Assembly: GCF_018401815.1 (NCBI RefSeq)
Contig: NZ_JAGYKG010000003.1
Coordinates: 124,001 to 188,000, forward strand
DNA: 64,000 bases
DNA from: Nonlabens sp.
GTDB lineage: Bacteria; Bacteroidota; Bacteroidia; Flavobacteriales; Flavobacteriaceae
Reading direction: 5' to 3'
In this document: positions 50,501 to 60,799 of the stretch, piece after piece
How positions within the stretch are numbered: position 1 is the first letter of the stretch
Layout: every line of letters begins with the position of its first letter
Made by a program: the position numbers and the translations under genes
The notes under the pieces: generated by a model
Databases searched by the model: none
Told to the model about the DNA's origin: nothing
What the model saw: only the letters and a program-made list of their open reading frames with translations

Positions 50501-51907
50501 AGGTTAAGAGCAGTATTATTAACTGCTTCGGCGGCTGCATTGGGTTTTTTACCAATGGCCATTTCTACTAATGCTGGTGCTGAGGTACAACGTCCGCTAG
50601 CAACCGTGGTTATAGGCGGTTTAATATCAGCTACATTACTCACTTTAGTTGTATTGCCTGTATTGTACGCCTATCTCTATACACCACCTAAAGAAAAGAA
50701 GAAAGGCTCTTCTCAAAAGGCTATAGCTGGCGCTAGTGTTTTGGTTTTACTGTTTTCAATTAATGTACAAGCACAGCAACAACCTAAAACCTTAGAAGAG
50801 TTGATACCGCTTGCGATTCAAAATAATGAAGGTTTAAAAGCGAGTGCCTTGCAAGTAGAACAATCGGATGCCTTCATCAATACTGCATTTAGTTTTGATA
50901 AAACAGAGGTTTATTATCATTTTGATGAGAATAACGTAGCTTTTAACACTCAGCCTTTACGAGTTTTTGGAATTCAACAAAATTTTAGTTTCCCCACGGT
51001 TTATTTTTCTGAAAAGAAACGGAATGAAGCCAATGTTACCATTGCATCAAATGCATACGCCATTAAGGAAAAAGGAATCAAACGTCAGGTGACAACGGCT
51101 TATTATAATTATCAAATTTCTAAAGAAAAGGAAGATACCTATAAGCAATTAGATAGTTTATACACTAGTTTTTCTAATATAGCGACCAGGCGATTTGAAC
51201 TGGGGGAGACCAATTATCTTGAAAAAATTACTGCGACCTCTAAACAAAAGCAAGTCCATCTTGCTTACACCCAAGTTCAAAAAGAGGTCAGTCTTGCCTA
51301 CCGCAGTTTACTAAAAGTAATACAAGTAGATGAAGCTATTACTATAGCTAGAGCGCCCATTCTCAAGGTAAGTATGCGTACTCTAGAAATAGAGGTGAGC
51401 CCAGAAATCAGTTTTTATAAGAGTAGAATAGCCCTGTTAGAAGCAGAAAGTCGTTTTGAAAAGCAAAAATTACTACCTGATATCAGCCTGAATTACTTTC
51501 AAGGTTCCAATTCTCAATTGAATGACAATCTCTACGGGTATCAATTTGGTTTGAAAATTCCTATACTTTTTGGTGGACAATCTTCTCGAATTCAAGCAGC
51601 AAAAATAGCAGAAGATATCGCTACAGCAGAATCTAGCGAATATAAAATTCTATTAAAGGCAAAGCTGGACGCATTACAGGTGAATCTCTCCCAGCTTCAA
51701 GAAGCTTTAGATTATTATGAGAAGGAGGGCAACATGCTTTCTGAAGAAATTTTAAAAACAGCCGAGAGTAGTTTTAGAAATGGTGAAATTGATTTTTACC
51801 AATACATTCAAAGTGTAGAAAGCGCTTATGATATCCAACTAGGCCATCTGGATCAACTCAAGGAATACAATCAAACCATTATTGCCATCAATTACCTAAC
51901 CTTATAA
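47573..51907 (+). CDS. CzcA-type RND permease fused to a TolC-like channel domain
   Basis: The 1444-residue protein joins two usually separate parts. Residues 1-1040 are a complete metal RND permease: MLSTIIHYSLRNKFIVLLFT, IPIGAVPDVTNNQVQVITTS, LGAIDFGIIIDGAVIIVEFI with the proton-relay acids, GEFVPTLDEGDFVIQPIL, and GIAVLNGIVLIEHFKEL. Then comes a second signal-like hydrophobic segment (KAIAGASVLVLLFSINVQAQ) and, from about 1065, an outer-membrane-factor domain (TLEELIPLAIQNNEGLKASA, NIATRRFELGETNYLEKITA, SSFRNGEIDFYQYIQSVESA). Only one stop codon exists, at the end. Either the protein spans both membranes, or it is cut after VQAQ by signal peptidase to release the channel. Such fusions are known in Bacteroidota. 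Palindrome copy 10 encodes AFAKA in INAFAKAGRQ. Confidence 0.92.
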   Translation: MLSTIIHYSLRNKFIVLLFTAFIVGFGLYSLLQIPIGAVPDVTNNQVQVITTSRNLSTQDMEQFITYPVELEMANLPGVKEIRSVSKFGLSVVTIVFEDDMGTYLPRQLIAEKIKSASDKIPEGFGTPEMGPITTGLGEIYQYILDVEPEFKDQYTAEDLRTIQDWIVKRQLSGIPGVVEVNTWGGLLKQYEVAIDTEKLNAMEISARDVFTALEMNNSISGGGYIEKVNQAFFIRGEGLVSSLEDIRNIVVINKNGIPIYIKDVATVGFGNAIRFGAITGNGEGEKVLGQVMMLKDANSKKVIDAVKERVASISKSLPEGVYINPFLDRSELIAKTTFTVSENLILGCLIVIFVVVLLLGNFRSGLVVASVIPLCLLFALSLMYIFGVDANLMSLGAIDFGIIIDGAVIIVEFIAFEITRKKSEINAFAKAGRQELKDNIIFNGASKMMNSAIFGQLIILIVFIPILSLDGVEGKMFKPMALTFSFALIGAMILCFTYVPVVASIFLKPSTATDKNISVRLMKWLNKVYEPLIHWALQSKKIVLGIAVGLLTTSIVLYSTMGGEFVPTLDEGDFVIQPILKTGTSLSKTIEITTEIEQILIKQFPEVKQVVTRIGAAEVPTDPMSMEESDVIIVLKPKSEWTSASSKDELADKFKEALAVIPGMEVEFTQPIEMRFNELITGVRADIAIKIFGEDLEILAKKGSEIGALIENVPGAADIYVEKVAGLPEMSVQYDRAKIARYGLHIQELNDMISMGFAGKIAGSVFEGEKRFDLVVRLDKNKRQDIDNLKNLYIDVPTGGKIPLSELADISYQKGAAKISRDNTRRRIVVGINVRNRDLQSVVDDIQKLINENVKLPVGYSITYGGQFENLQSAKSRLMVAVPIALILIFVLLYLAFKSVKEALMIFSAIPLAAVGGILLLWIRDLPFSISAGVGFIALFGIAVLNGIVLIEHFKELQKEGFESMEALIKQGTKDRLRAVLLTASAAALGFLPMAISTNAGAEVQRPLATVVIGGLISATLLTLVVLPVLYAYLYTPPKEKKKGSSQKAIAGASVLVLLFSINVQAQQQPKTLEELIPLAIQNNEGLKASALQVEQSDAFINTAFSFDKTEVYYHFDENNVAFNTQPLRVFGIQQNFSFPTVYFSEKKRNEANVTIASNAYAIKEKGIKRQVTTAYYNYQISKEKEDTYKQLDSLYTSFSNIATRRFELGETNYLEKITATSKQKQVHLAYTQVQKEVSLAYRSLLKVIQVDEAITIARAPILKVSMRTLEIEVSPEISFYKSRIALLEAESRFEKQKLLPDISLNYFQGSNSQLNDNLYGYQFGLKIPILFGGQSSRIQAAKIAEDIATAESSEYKILLKAKLDALQVNLSQLQEALDYYEKEGNMLSEEILKTAESSFRNGEIDFYQYIQSVESAYDIQLGHLDQLKEYNQTIIAINYLTL
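48853..48868. repeat. TTTCGCGAAA palindrome, copy 10 (in RND-channel fusion)
   Basis: CGCTTTCGCGAAAGCG, in frame, read as AFAKA in the cytoplasmic loop after helix 4. Confidence 0.9.
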
Positions 51908-51917
51908 ACAACACGTT

Positions 51918-53063
51918 ATGAAACGTCATATATACATCATAGTCACTTTTAGTCTAACAGTTGCCCTAAACAGTTGTGGCGAGCAACCTAATACCGCTGA
52001 CCAAGTAGCAATCCAAAGCGCTGCTTCCATGGATCAACGCATTCAGATCACCCAAGCACAATTTGAACAAAGCAACATGATCTTAGGAACCCTAGAAGAA
52101 AAATCATTTCCTAACTTGATATTTGTCAACGGGATGATAGATGTACCCCCAGAAAATCGAGCTGTAGTCAACGCTACTATGGGAGGTTACATTACAACAA
52201 CCTCTTTATTAGTGGGGGATGTAGTGCGCAAAGGTCAAGTACTCGTAACCATAGAAAATCCAGAATTTATAAAGTTACAGCAAGAGTACCTGGAAGTCAG
52301 TGAACAACTTTCCTATCTGAAATCCGAGTACGATAGACAAGTACGTATGAATGCTGAAAATATTACTTCTCAAAAAAGCTATTTAAAAGCAGAAAGTGAG
52401 TACAAAACTGCTGTAGCAAAGCATACAGGACTAGACAAACAATTGAGAATGATCAACATATCACCATCCAGTGTACGCTCAGGAAATATCAGTTCGGCGG
52501 TAAGTATTTATGCGCCTATTTCAGGAAGTATTACTAAGGTGAACATTTCAAAAGGGAGTTACCTTTCACCAGCCACTGAAATTTTAGAAATCATCGATAC
52601 TGACCATATTCACTTAGAGCTTTCTGTCTTTGAGAAGGATATTTTAAAGATCAAAAAAGGACAAGAAATCGACTTTAAAATTCCTGAAGCCTCATCAGAC
52701 ACCTATAAAGCTGAAGTGCATTTAGTGGGCACCTCCATTGAAGAAAACAGAACCATTAAAGTACACGGTCATATAAATAATGAAGAGCAAACCGATTTTT
52801 TAACTGGGATGTTTATAGATGCACATATTATTACAAGTACCGCTTTCGCGAAAGCGGTACCTAATCAAGCAGTAGTGGAAGTTGATGGGCTGTTTTATGT
52901 ATTAGTCTTGGATCAAAAAGAAGGCGATACCTATTATTTCAATCAAGAAGAAGTAGTAGTAAAAAGAAGTTATAATGGTTTTACGGAACTAGAAAATAAG
53001 AGTAGCTTTGATTCAGAGACAACCTTTTTGATCCAAGGCGCTTTTAATTTATTAGGGGATTAA
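51918..53063 (+). CDS. CzcB-like adaptor lipoprotein
   Basis: The 381-residue membrane-fusion protein begins MKRHIYIIVTFSLTVALNSC, a lipoprotein signal with lipobox LNSC. Adaptor features include ENRAVVNATMGGYITTTSLL, VGDVVRKGQVLVTIENPEF, a helical hairpin (LEVSEQLSYLKSEYDRQVRM) and VSIYAPISGSITKVNISKGS with YLSPATEILEIIDTDHIHLE. It lacks the heavy-metal-binding domain of the adaptor in the copper locus, in keeping with a Co/Zn/Cd type. It starts ten bases after the fusion gene. Palindrome copy 11, the longest, encodes the AFAKA of STAFAKAVPN. Confidence 0.88.
   Translation: MKRHIYIIVTFSLTVALNSCGEQPNTADQVAIQSAASMDQRIQITQAQFEQSNMILGTLEEKSFPNLIFVNGMIDVPPENRAVVNATMGGYITTTSLLVGDVVRKGQVLVTIENPEFIKLQQEYLEVSEQLSYLKSEYDRQVRMNAENITSQKSYLKAESEYKTAVAKHTGLDKQLRMINISPSSVRSGNISSAVSIYAPISGSITKVNISKGSYLSPATEILEIIDTDHIHLELSVFEKDILKIKKGQEIDFKIPEASSDTYKAEVHLVGTSIEENRTIKVHGHINNEEQTDFLTGMFIDAHIITSTAFAKAVPNQAVVEVDGLFYVLVLDQKEGDTYYFNQEEVVVKRSYNGFTELENKSSFDSETTFLIQGAFNLLGD
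52837..52860. repeat. TTTCGCGAAA palindrome, copy 11 (24 bases, in adaptor gene)
   Basis: The longest copy: a perfect 24-base palindrome whose 16-base centre is CGCTTTCGCGAAAGCG, extended by GTAC on both outer ends. Confidence 0.93.
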
Positions 53064-53076
53064 TTAGGGCATAAAA

Positions 53077-53103
53077 AAAGGTCTTAGAAAACTAAGACCT
53101 TTT
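53077..53103. terminator. Terminator shared by efflux operon and tRNA-His
   Basis: AAAGGTCTTAG and CTAAGACCTTT form an 11-base stem with an AAAA loop, with A-runs on the left and T-runs on the right. It works in both directions. Confidence 0.88.
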
Positions 53104-53106
53104 GAG

Positions 53107-53181
53107 GGTGAAGGACGGGACTCGAACCCGCGACTTCCGGCACCACAAACCAGCGCTCTAACCAACTGAGCTACAATCACC
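53107..53181 (-). tRNA. tRNA-His (anticodon GTG)
   Basis: The minus strand folds as a tRNA: D arm GCTC-AGTTGGTTA-GAGC, anticodon arm with loop TTGTGGT (anticodon GTG), T arm with GGGTTCGAGTCCC. The encoded G at -1 and discriminator C73 are the identity elements of tRNA-His. CCA is not encoded. The acceptor stem is odd: GTGATTG on the 5' side against CCTTCAC on the 3' side gives mismatches at pairs 5-68 (T-T) and 6-67 (T-C). The other arms pair well. Confidence 0.88.
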
Positions 53182-53300
53182 ATATCAATGTGAGTTTTAT
53201 TTAAGTGGGTCTCTAGAATTCAACCACTCGCCTTTAGCGGATGCAAATTTAATATAATTCTTAAAACTGGGTGTAAAATTATAGTTTTTTTTCAATTTAT

Positions 53301-54017
53301 TTAAATCAAATCAAAAATACTATTTACTGCGGGATGTCGCTCGCTCGTAAAGCCCTCAGCATGTTCAGTTCCTATAAGCCTGCCTAAGTTAGCACTGCGG
53401 TATGTAATAGATTCCAAAAAGTTTTTGGAATTGATAGGCGTTTGAGGACCTGTATCTCCAGGTTGATAGAATTGAGTTTGATAAGCCTGTACAGCAGCTA
53501 TTTTATCATCTATGTAACCAGTAATATCCACTACAAAATCGGGCACTATATCTTGCCATTGTACATAGTGGTATACGTGTTTAGGTCTCCAAGGTTCTTG
53601 AAGCTCCCCATCTATACTTGTATTTATACGTTGGAGGCCAGATAAAAAGCAGCTCACACTGGTCAACTCAGAAGCCTTTGCATGATCAGGGTGTCGATCT
53701 TTAACAGCGTTGCAAAGAACTATTTCTGGGCGGTATTTTCTAATAACTTTGATGATTTCTAATTGGTGTGCTTCATCATTTAAAAGAAAGCCATCTCTAA
53801 AAGCGAGATTTTCTCTTATAGAAAGTCGAAGGATTTTTGCAGCAGCAGCGGCTTCTTGATCTCTTATTTCGGCACTACCTCGTGAGCCCAATTCGCCTCT
53901 AGTTAAGTCTAGAACTCCAGTTTTTTTACCAAGTGATCTCTCTTTAAGCAATACTCCTGCACAGCTCAACTCTATATCGTCTGGATGTGCTCCTACTGCT
54001 AGTATGTCTAATTTCAT
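53301..54017 (-). CDS. bshB1: Bacillithiol biosynthesis deacetylase
   Basis: BshB1 removes the acetyl group from GlcNAc-malate, the second step of bacillithiol synthesis. The 238 residues start MKLDILAVGAHPDDIELSCA with the zinc-binding AHPDD motif of the LmbE/PIG-L fold, then GVLDLTRGELGSRGSAEIRD and KYRPEIVLCNAVKDRHPDHA with the HPDH zinc-site motif. VYHYVQWQDIVPDFVVDITG and AVQAYQTQFYQ complete the match to the BshB1 subgroup. It lies one base after the trans-sulfuration enzyme gene at 54019, on the same strand, so thiol and cysteine metabolism are coupled. Bacillithiol could be the low-molecular-weight thiol whose persulfide feeds the dioxygenase at 43583. Confidence 0.92.
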   Translation of the reverse strand: MKLDILAVGAHPDDIELSCAGVLLKERSLGKKTGVLDLTRGELGSRGSAEIRDQEAAAAAKILRLSIRENLAFRDGFLLNDEAHQLEIIKVIRKYRPEIVLCNAVKDRHPDHAKASELTSVSCFLSGLQRINTSIDGELQEPWRPKHVYHYVQWQDIVPDFVVDITGYIDDKIAAVQAYQTQFYQPGDTGPQTPINSKNFLESITYRSANLGRLIGTEHAEGFTSERHPAVNSIFDLI

Positions 54018-54018
54018 A

Positions 54019-55176
54019 TTAATTTTTTTTGCGACTTTTTCCGATTGCAGTTTCTAAATCGGCAATGAGCACTTCTGGTTCTTCAATACCTACAGAAAAC
54101 CTTAAAAGGCCATCAGAAATTCCTTGTTCTTTTCTTTCTTCTGCAGTGAGCAGGCTATGTGAAGTGGTGCTAGGTGCGAGAATAGTACTTTCTACACCAG
54201 CAAGACTTAAAGCAGGCATAATCACTTCTAATTCTTCTAAAAATTTGGTTCGATTGATGTATTGTTTTAGTTCAAAAGACATCATACCACCATAGGCATT
54301 CATTTGCTTTTTAGCGAGCTCGTGTTGTGGATGTGATTTTAGTCCTGGATAATTAACTTTTTTAATATCTGGATGTTGATCTAGAAATACTGCGAGTTTT
54401 TTAGCATTTTTAGATTGTCTTTTTACTCTTAAAGCTAGCGTTTTAATACTTCTTTCTAATAGCCATACCGTTTGATCACTTAAACTACCTCCATAATTTT
54501 TGGCCGTTTTCCAGAGCCTATCCATATGTTCCTGGCTACAACTAACGGTACCCGCGCAAATATCGCTGTGACCACCTAAATATTTTGTAGCACTGTGTAT
54601 CACAATATCGATCCCAAAGTCGGCAGGAGTCTGGTTGATGGGTGATGCAAATGTATTGTCTATGGCGCTTGTTAAGGAGTTCGCTTTCGCGAAAGCGGAA
54701 ACCAATTCCATATCTGTAACCTCTAACAAAGGGTTGCTAGGGGTTTCCATGTACACCATTTTAGTATTGGGTTTCAAACTTGCTTGCAGACTTTCTTGAT
54801 CTACCTGTTCAATCAACGTGTATTGAATACCAACATTTTCAAACTCTGCTGCTGCAAAATGAGCAGTACCGCCGTAAATAGCACGTTGCATGATCACGTG
54901 ATCACCAGTTTTAAGAAACGCCATAAATACGGCACTAATGGCAGCCATACCACTACCGAATATCATTCCAGCTTCTGTATGTTCCAAGGCAGCCATTTTT
55001 TTACCAAGAGCCACTTGGTTAGGAGTATTAAAATATCGGGGATATAAATTGGTACCTTCGCCTCTGTAATCATACGCAGTAGAGGTGTAAATAGGAGCTG
55101 TCGCGCCCCCATAAACCTCATCTTTTAACTGTCCTGAATGTACACAAAGGTAGTTGGGATGTCTATTTTCTTTCAT
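54019..55176 (-). CDS. Trans-sulfuration PLP enzyme (cystathionine gamma-synthase/beta-lyase family)
   Basis: The 385-residue fold-type I enzyme uses PLP. Key motifs are LCVHSGQLKDEVYGGATAPI, YPRYFNTPNQVALGKKMAAL, GMAAISAVFMAFLKTGDHVI, YMETPSNPLLEVTD, AIDNTFASPINQTPADFG and the Schiff-base lysine in HSATKYLGGHSD. SLAGVESTILAPSTTSHSLL lies near the C-terminus. The family joins or splits cystathionine, or cleaves methionine; the sequence alone does not fix which. The gene runs straight into bshB1 with one base between stops and starts. Palindrome copy 12 encodes the AFAKA of VSAFAKANSL. Confidence 0.88.
   Translation of the reverse strand: MKENRHPNYLCVHSGQLKDEVYGGATAPIYTSTAYDYRGEGTNLYPRYFNTPNQVALGKKMAALEHTEAGMIFGSGMAAISAVFMAFLKTGDHVIMQRAIYGGTAHFAAAEFENVGIQYTLIEQVDQESLQASLKPNTKMVYMETPSNPLLEVTDMELVSAFAKANSLTSAIDNTFASPINQTPADFGIDIVIHSATKYLGGHSDICAGTVSCSQEHMDRLWKTAKNYGGSLSDQTVWLLERSIKTLALRVKRQSKNAKKLAVFLDQHPDIKKVNYPGLKSHPQHELAKKQMNAYGGMMSFELKQYINRTKFLEELEVIMPALSLAGVESTILAPSTTSHSLLTAEERKEQGISDGLLRFSVGIEEPEVLIADLETAIGKSRKKN
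54682..54697. repeat. TTTCGCGAAA palindrome, copy 12 (in trans-sulfuration gene)
   Basis: CGCTTTCGCGAAAGCG, read on the minus strand as AFAKA. Confidence 0.9.
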
Positions 55177-55302
55177 ACGGTCGAAATTAATAAGATTGTA
55201 AGGATTAAAAGTAAATTAAATGTAAAAAAAACACTTCTAGCACATGCACAAATGCTGGTCTCAATTTCCTTTTTTTAATAAGGAGTTAATTATCTTCACC
55301 TC

Positions 55303-56553
55303 ATGAGCAAGCTTTTTATAAATATCAAGGAATTAGTTCAAGTTAGGGAACACACCAATACACCATTACGAGGCAAGGAAATGGATGAATTACCATCGAT
55401 TAAGAATGCCTTTTTGTGGCTAGAAGATGGTTTTATTAAAGATTATGGACGTATGGATAATTACCACTCTCATCCCGCCCAGGAGGTTTATGATTGTTCA
55501 GACCAAATCATTACACCAGGTTATATAGACAGTCATACTCATTTAGTTTTTGCAGCTACTCGAGAGAAGGAGTTTGAAGATAGGATTCACGGTCTTTCTT
55601 ATGAAGAAATAGCCTCTAGAGGTGGTGGTATTTTAAATAGTGCTGCAGCGTTGGAAAAAATGACCGAAGAGGAACTGTTTGAACAGGCGCGCTCGCGACT
55701 GGATCAAGTAGTTGCCCAAGGGACTGTAGCTATAGAAATAAAAAGTGGCTATGGATTAAGTGTAGCAAGCGAATTAAAAATACTTCGAGTAGTGTCTCGC
55801 TTGCGCGAAAGTGGTACAACGAGCCACCATAAAATTCCAATAAAGTCTACTTTTCTGGGAGCACATGCCTTTCCATTAAAATACAAAAAGGATCGGAAAG
55901 CCTATATTAATCTCATTATTGATGAGATGTTACCTAAAATTGCAGAAGAACATCTTGCAGATTATATAGATGTTTTTTGTGAGCAAAATTATTTTACCGT
56001 AAAGGAGATGTTGCGTATTCTAGAAGCAGGAAGTGCTTATGGTCTTAAAGCAAAAGTACATGTGAATCAGTTCAATGCTCTAGGGGCTATAGAAGCGGCA
56101 GTTCAAGCAGGAGCGGTTAGTGTAGATCATCTAGAAGTTATGCAGGCTTCTGACTTTACTGCCTTAGCTGGTTCAAGGACCATTGCAACTGCCTTACCTA
56201 GTTGTTCTTTCTTTTTGGGATTGGAATATGCGCCAGTGAATGAAATGATAGAGCAGGATATAGCGGTGTCTTTAGCGAGTGATTATAATCCAGGCAGCAC
56301 GCCTTCTGGTAATTTAAATTTTGTCTATTCTTTAGCTTGTATAAAAATGAACATGTCACCACAACGTGCTTTTAATGCACTTACTATAAATGCTGCTCAT
56401 GCACTAGAACTTCAAGAGGAACTAGGAAGCATTACTATAGGTAAAAAGGCAAATCTGATGATATTTAAAAATATAGAAAGTATGGCTTCTATCCCATATA
56501 ACTTTGGGCAAGTGGTTATCGATCAAGTTGTTGTTAATGGTCAATTTATTTAA
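55303..56553 (+). CDS. hutI: Imidazolonepropionase
   Basis: HutI hydrolyses 4-imidazolone-5-propionate to formiminoglutamate in histidine breakdown. The 416-residue amidohydrolase carries the metal-binding PGYIDSHTHLVFAATREKEF, ASRGGGILNSAAALEKMTEE, IEIKSGYGLS and TFLGAHAFP, the further histidines in AKVHVNQFNALGAIEA and SVDHLEVM, and the C-terminal ASDYNPGSTPSGNLNFVYS. The length is normal. A -7-like TATCTTCA stands at 55289-55296, shortly before the ATG. It is followed after seven bases by hutG. hutH and hutU are not in the window. Confidence 0.94.
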   Translation: MSKLFINIKELVQVREHTNTPLRGKEMDELPSIKNAFLWLEDGFIKDYGRMDNYHSHPAQEVYDCSDQIITPGYIDSHTHLVFAATREKEFEDRIHGLSYEEIASRGGGILNSAAALEKMTEEELFEQARSRLDQVVAQGTVAIEIKSGYGLSVASELKILRVVSRLRESGTTSHHKIPIKSTFLGAHAFPLKYKKDRKAYINLIIDEMLPKIAEEHLADYIDVFCEQNYFTVKEMLRILEAGSAYGLKAKVHVNQFNALGAIEAAVQAGAVSVDHLEVMQASDFTALAGSRTIATALPSCSFFLGLEYAPVNEMIEQDIAVSLASDYNPGSTPSGNLNFVYSLACIKMNMSPQRAFNALTINAAHALELQEELGSITIGKKANLMIFKNIESMASIPYNFGQVVIDQVVVNGQFI

Positions 56554-56559
56554 AATGAT

Positions 56560-57579
56560 ATGAGGGAGCATTTTGAACTATTCACCAAGGAAAAACGAGC
56601 ACATTATGTTTCTATTCGTTTTGACTTAAATAATGAAAGCCATACGAAACCTGAAGATACAGCTGTTTCCTTTGCACAGTCTATGGAAGTTTGTGAAGAC
56701 CTAAAGGAACTCTCTAAGTTAAGGGCAAAATATCTTATTATAGGTATTCCTGAAGATATAGGCGTAAGGGCGAATATGGGTAGAGCAGGAGCAAGTGACG
56801 CTTGGGAATCCTTTTTAGAATCCTTTTTAAGTTTACAGCAGTCTTCTTTAAACGATGTCAGCCGATTCTGTGTTTTGGGAAGTGTCAACACTAAAGATTT
56901 AATGTTACAAGCTCAAAACTTAATTGCATCTTCTCCTAAAGATCGTACGCAGTTGAGTGATCTGGTAAAATTATTGGATCAACGAGTAAGTGAAATAGCC
57001 TCTTTAATTATAGCATCAGGCAAAATACCTATAGTCATAGGAGGCGGGCATAATAACAGTTATCCGCTATTGAGAGCTTGTGGATATACTCTTCCAGTAG
57101 ATTGTATCAATATAGATGCGCATACTGATTTGAGGCCTGCTAGTGGAAGGCACAGTGGTAATGGTTTTAGCCACGCGATTCAAGAAGGGTATTTAAGGTC
57201 TTATTATATGATAGGAATTCAAGAGCACTATTTGAGCCAGCCAATGATTGATCTAATAGGACAAAGTGATGCGATAGATTACAGTTCCTATAATTTTGAA
57301 AATTTTAAAATTCAACAAGAAGTTCTAAAAGCCATAAGCCATGTGGATACCACCAATTTTGTACTCGAAATTGATATGGATGTGGTGGCTGATTTTCCTT
57401 CGAGCGCACAAACACCAGCAGGTTATTCTTTTCAAGAACTTAGAATTGTAATAAAGGAAATCATTAGGAAAGCACGTCAATCCCCAAAGTATATTCATAT
57501 TTGTGAGGCAGCTCCTTGTTATGGGTATAAACATCAAGTAGGCAAAGCCTTGGCAAGTTTAATCAATGACCTTCCTTAG
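56560..57579 (+). CDS. hutG: Formimidoylglutamase
   Basis: HutG splits formiminoglutamate into glutamate and formamide, the last step of the pathway that hutI feeds. The 339 residues show the arginase/ureohydrolase fold with its manganese ligands: VIGGGHNNSYPLL, NIDAHTDLRPASGRHSGNG and LEIDMDVVADFPSSAQTPAG. The N-terminal 50 residues (MREHFELFTKEKRAHYVSIR) are an extension common to the Bacteroidota form. It is cotranscribed with hutI. A terminator follows at 57812-57845. Confidence 0.9.
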   Translation: MREHFELFTKEKRAHYVSIRFDLNNESHTKPEDTAVSFAQSMEVCEDLKELSKLRAKYLIIGIPEDIGVRANMGRAGASDAWESFLESFLSLQQSSLNDVSRFCVLGSVNTKDLMLQAQNLIASSPKDRTQLSDLVKLLDQRVSEIASLIIASGKIPIVIGGGHNNSYPLLRACGYTLPVDCINIDAHTDLRPASGRHSGNGFSHAIQEGYLRSYYMIGIQEHYLSQPMIDLIGQSDAIDYSSYNFENFKIQQEVLKAISHVDTTNFVLEIDMDVVADFPSSAQTPAGYSFQELRIVIKEIIRKARQSPKYIHICEAAPCYGYKHQVGKALASLINDLP

Positions 57580-57811
57580 GGTAGGGGTTAGCAGCTTGCA
57601 TTTTCCCTCGTTTTTCGATTTGTGTTTTGGGTGCTGTTGGCATTTGAAAACTCATCCTTTTTTAGAAAGGGGATCAAAAAAACGGACAGGAAAGAGGGTC
57701 CTCAGAATTAGATCAACTCTTTATCACCACCAAATAAAAGTCATTCTTAAAAACATACTAGGAAAAGGAAATCTTGTCGTTTTGGAAAATGGGAAGGTAT
57801 AAAAGGACAAA

Positions 57812-57845
57812 AAAATCCCAATATCAAAAGGGATATTGGGATTTT
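57812..57845. terminator. Bidirectional terminator between hutG and icd
   Basis: AAAATCCCAATATC and GATATTGGGATTTT pair perfectly over 14 bases around AAAAGG, with A- and T-runs at the edges, between two converging genes. Confidence 0.9.
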
Positions 57846-57866
57846 AAATACCTGATAACAGATTAA

Positions 57867-60137
<2,271 letters not shown>

Positions 60138-60268
60138 TTACAATCTATTTGATCGGCTTGCAAATATAAAGCAAGGTTGCTGGTTTTGAAAGATTTTCAC
60201 TTAGGCTTAGCACTTAAAGTGTCAAATTTTGAAAGAAAAACCTGTTATCGATATAAAACCTTAGCGCA

Positions 60269-60301
60269 TAAAAAAAGCTGCCCGGTAAGGACAGCTTTTT
60301 A
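60269..60301 (-). terminator. Terminator after rplS
   Basis: AAAAAGCTG and CAGCTTTTT form a nine-base stem around CCCGGTAAGGA, ending in a T-run on the minus strand, 15 bases after the rplS stop codon. Confidence 0.85.
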
Positions 60302-60315
60302 TATAATTAAAAGGA

Positions 60316-60669
60316 TTACTTTCTGCGCGCTTCTTTGATACGTGCTTTCTTTCCAGTAAGCTCTCTGAAGTAGAAAATACGTTTTCTACGAACAGCTCCT
60401 TGTTTGTTGATTTCAATTTTTTGAATCGCCGGAAGATTGATAGGGAAAATACGTTCCACACCTATACCTCCAGACATTTTTCTAATTGTAAATGTTTTTG
60501 TTAATCCAGTACCTCTTAATTGAAGTACAACTCCACGGAAGAACTGTGTACGGCTTTTTTCACCTTCTTTGATCTCGTAAAATACAGTGATCGTATCTCC
60601 AGCCGAGAATTTAGGAAAATCTTTTTTTTCAATGAATTCGTCTTGTACGAATTTTACTAATTGTTCCAT
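60316..60669 (-). CDS. rplS: 50S ribosomal protein L19
   Basis: L19 sits at the interface of the ribosomal subunits. The 117 residues carry the whole family pattern: MEQLVKFVQDEFIEKKDFPK, FSAGDTITVFYEIKEGEKSR, TQFFRGVVLQLRGTGLTKTF, TIRKMSGGIGVERIFPINLP, and the basic end REL-T-GKKARIKEARRK. The ATG at 60667-60669 is chosen; an upstream ATG adds 14 residues unlike the family. It is in line with trmD, as in many bacteria, with a small exported protein between. Confidence 0.97.
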   Translation of the reverse strand: MEQLVKFVQDEFIEKKDFPKFSAGDTITVFYEIKEGEKSRTQFFRGVVLQLRGTGLTKTFTIRKMSGGIGVERIFPINLPAIQKIEINKQGAVRRKRIFYFRELTGKKARIKEARRK

Positions 60670-60799
60670 ATTACTAGGAATTAAAATATTTAAGTAAGGA
60701 CTAACATTCACGATTATCGTCAGAGGTTAATTTTTACGAGTTGCAAAAATACAACCTTGTCATCAACTGACAAATAAAATAAGAAGTTTTTAAAGGGGG

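Noticed and set aside
57566..57802. Plus-strand open frame of 78 codons after hutG
   Set aside because: It overlaps the end of hutG, its composition (Cys/His/Phe-rich start, basic middle) is unlike a real protein, and no ribosome-binding site or family pattern is visible.
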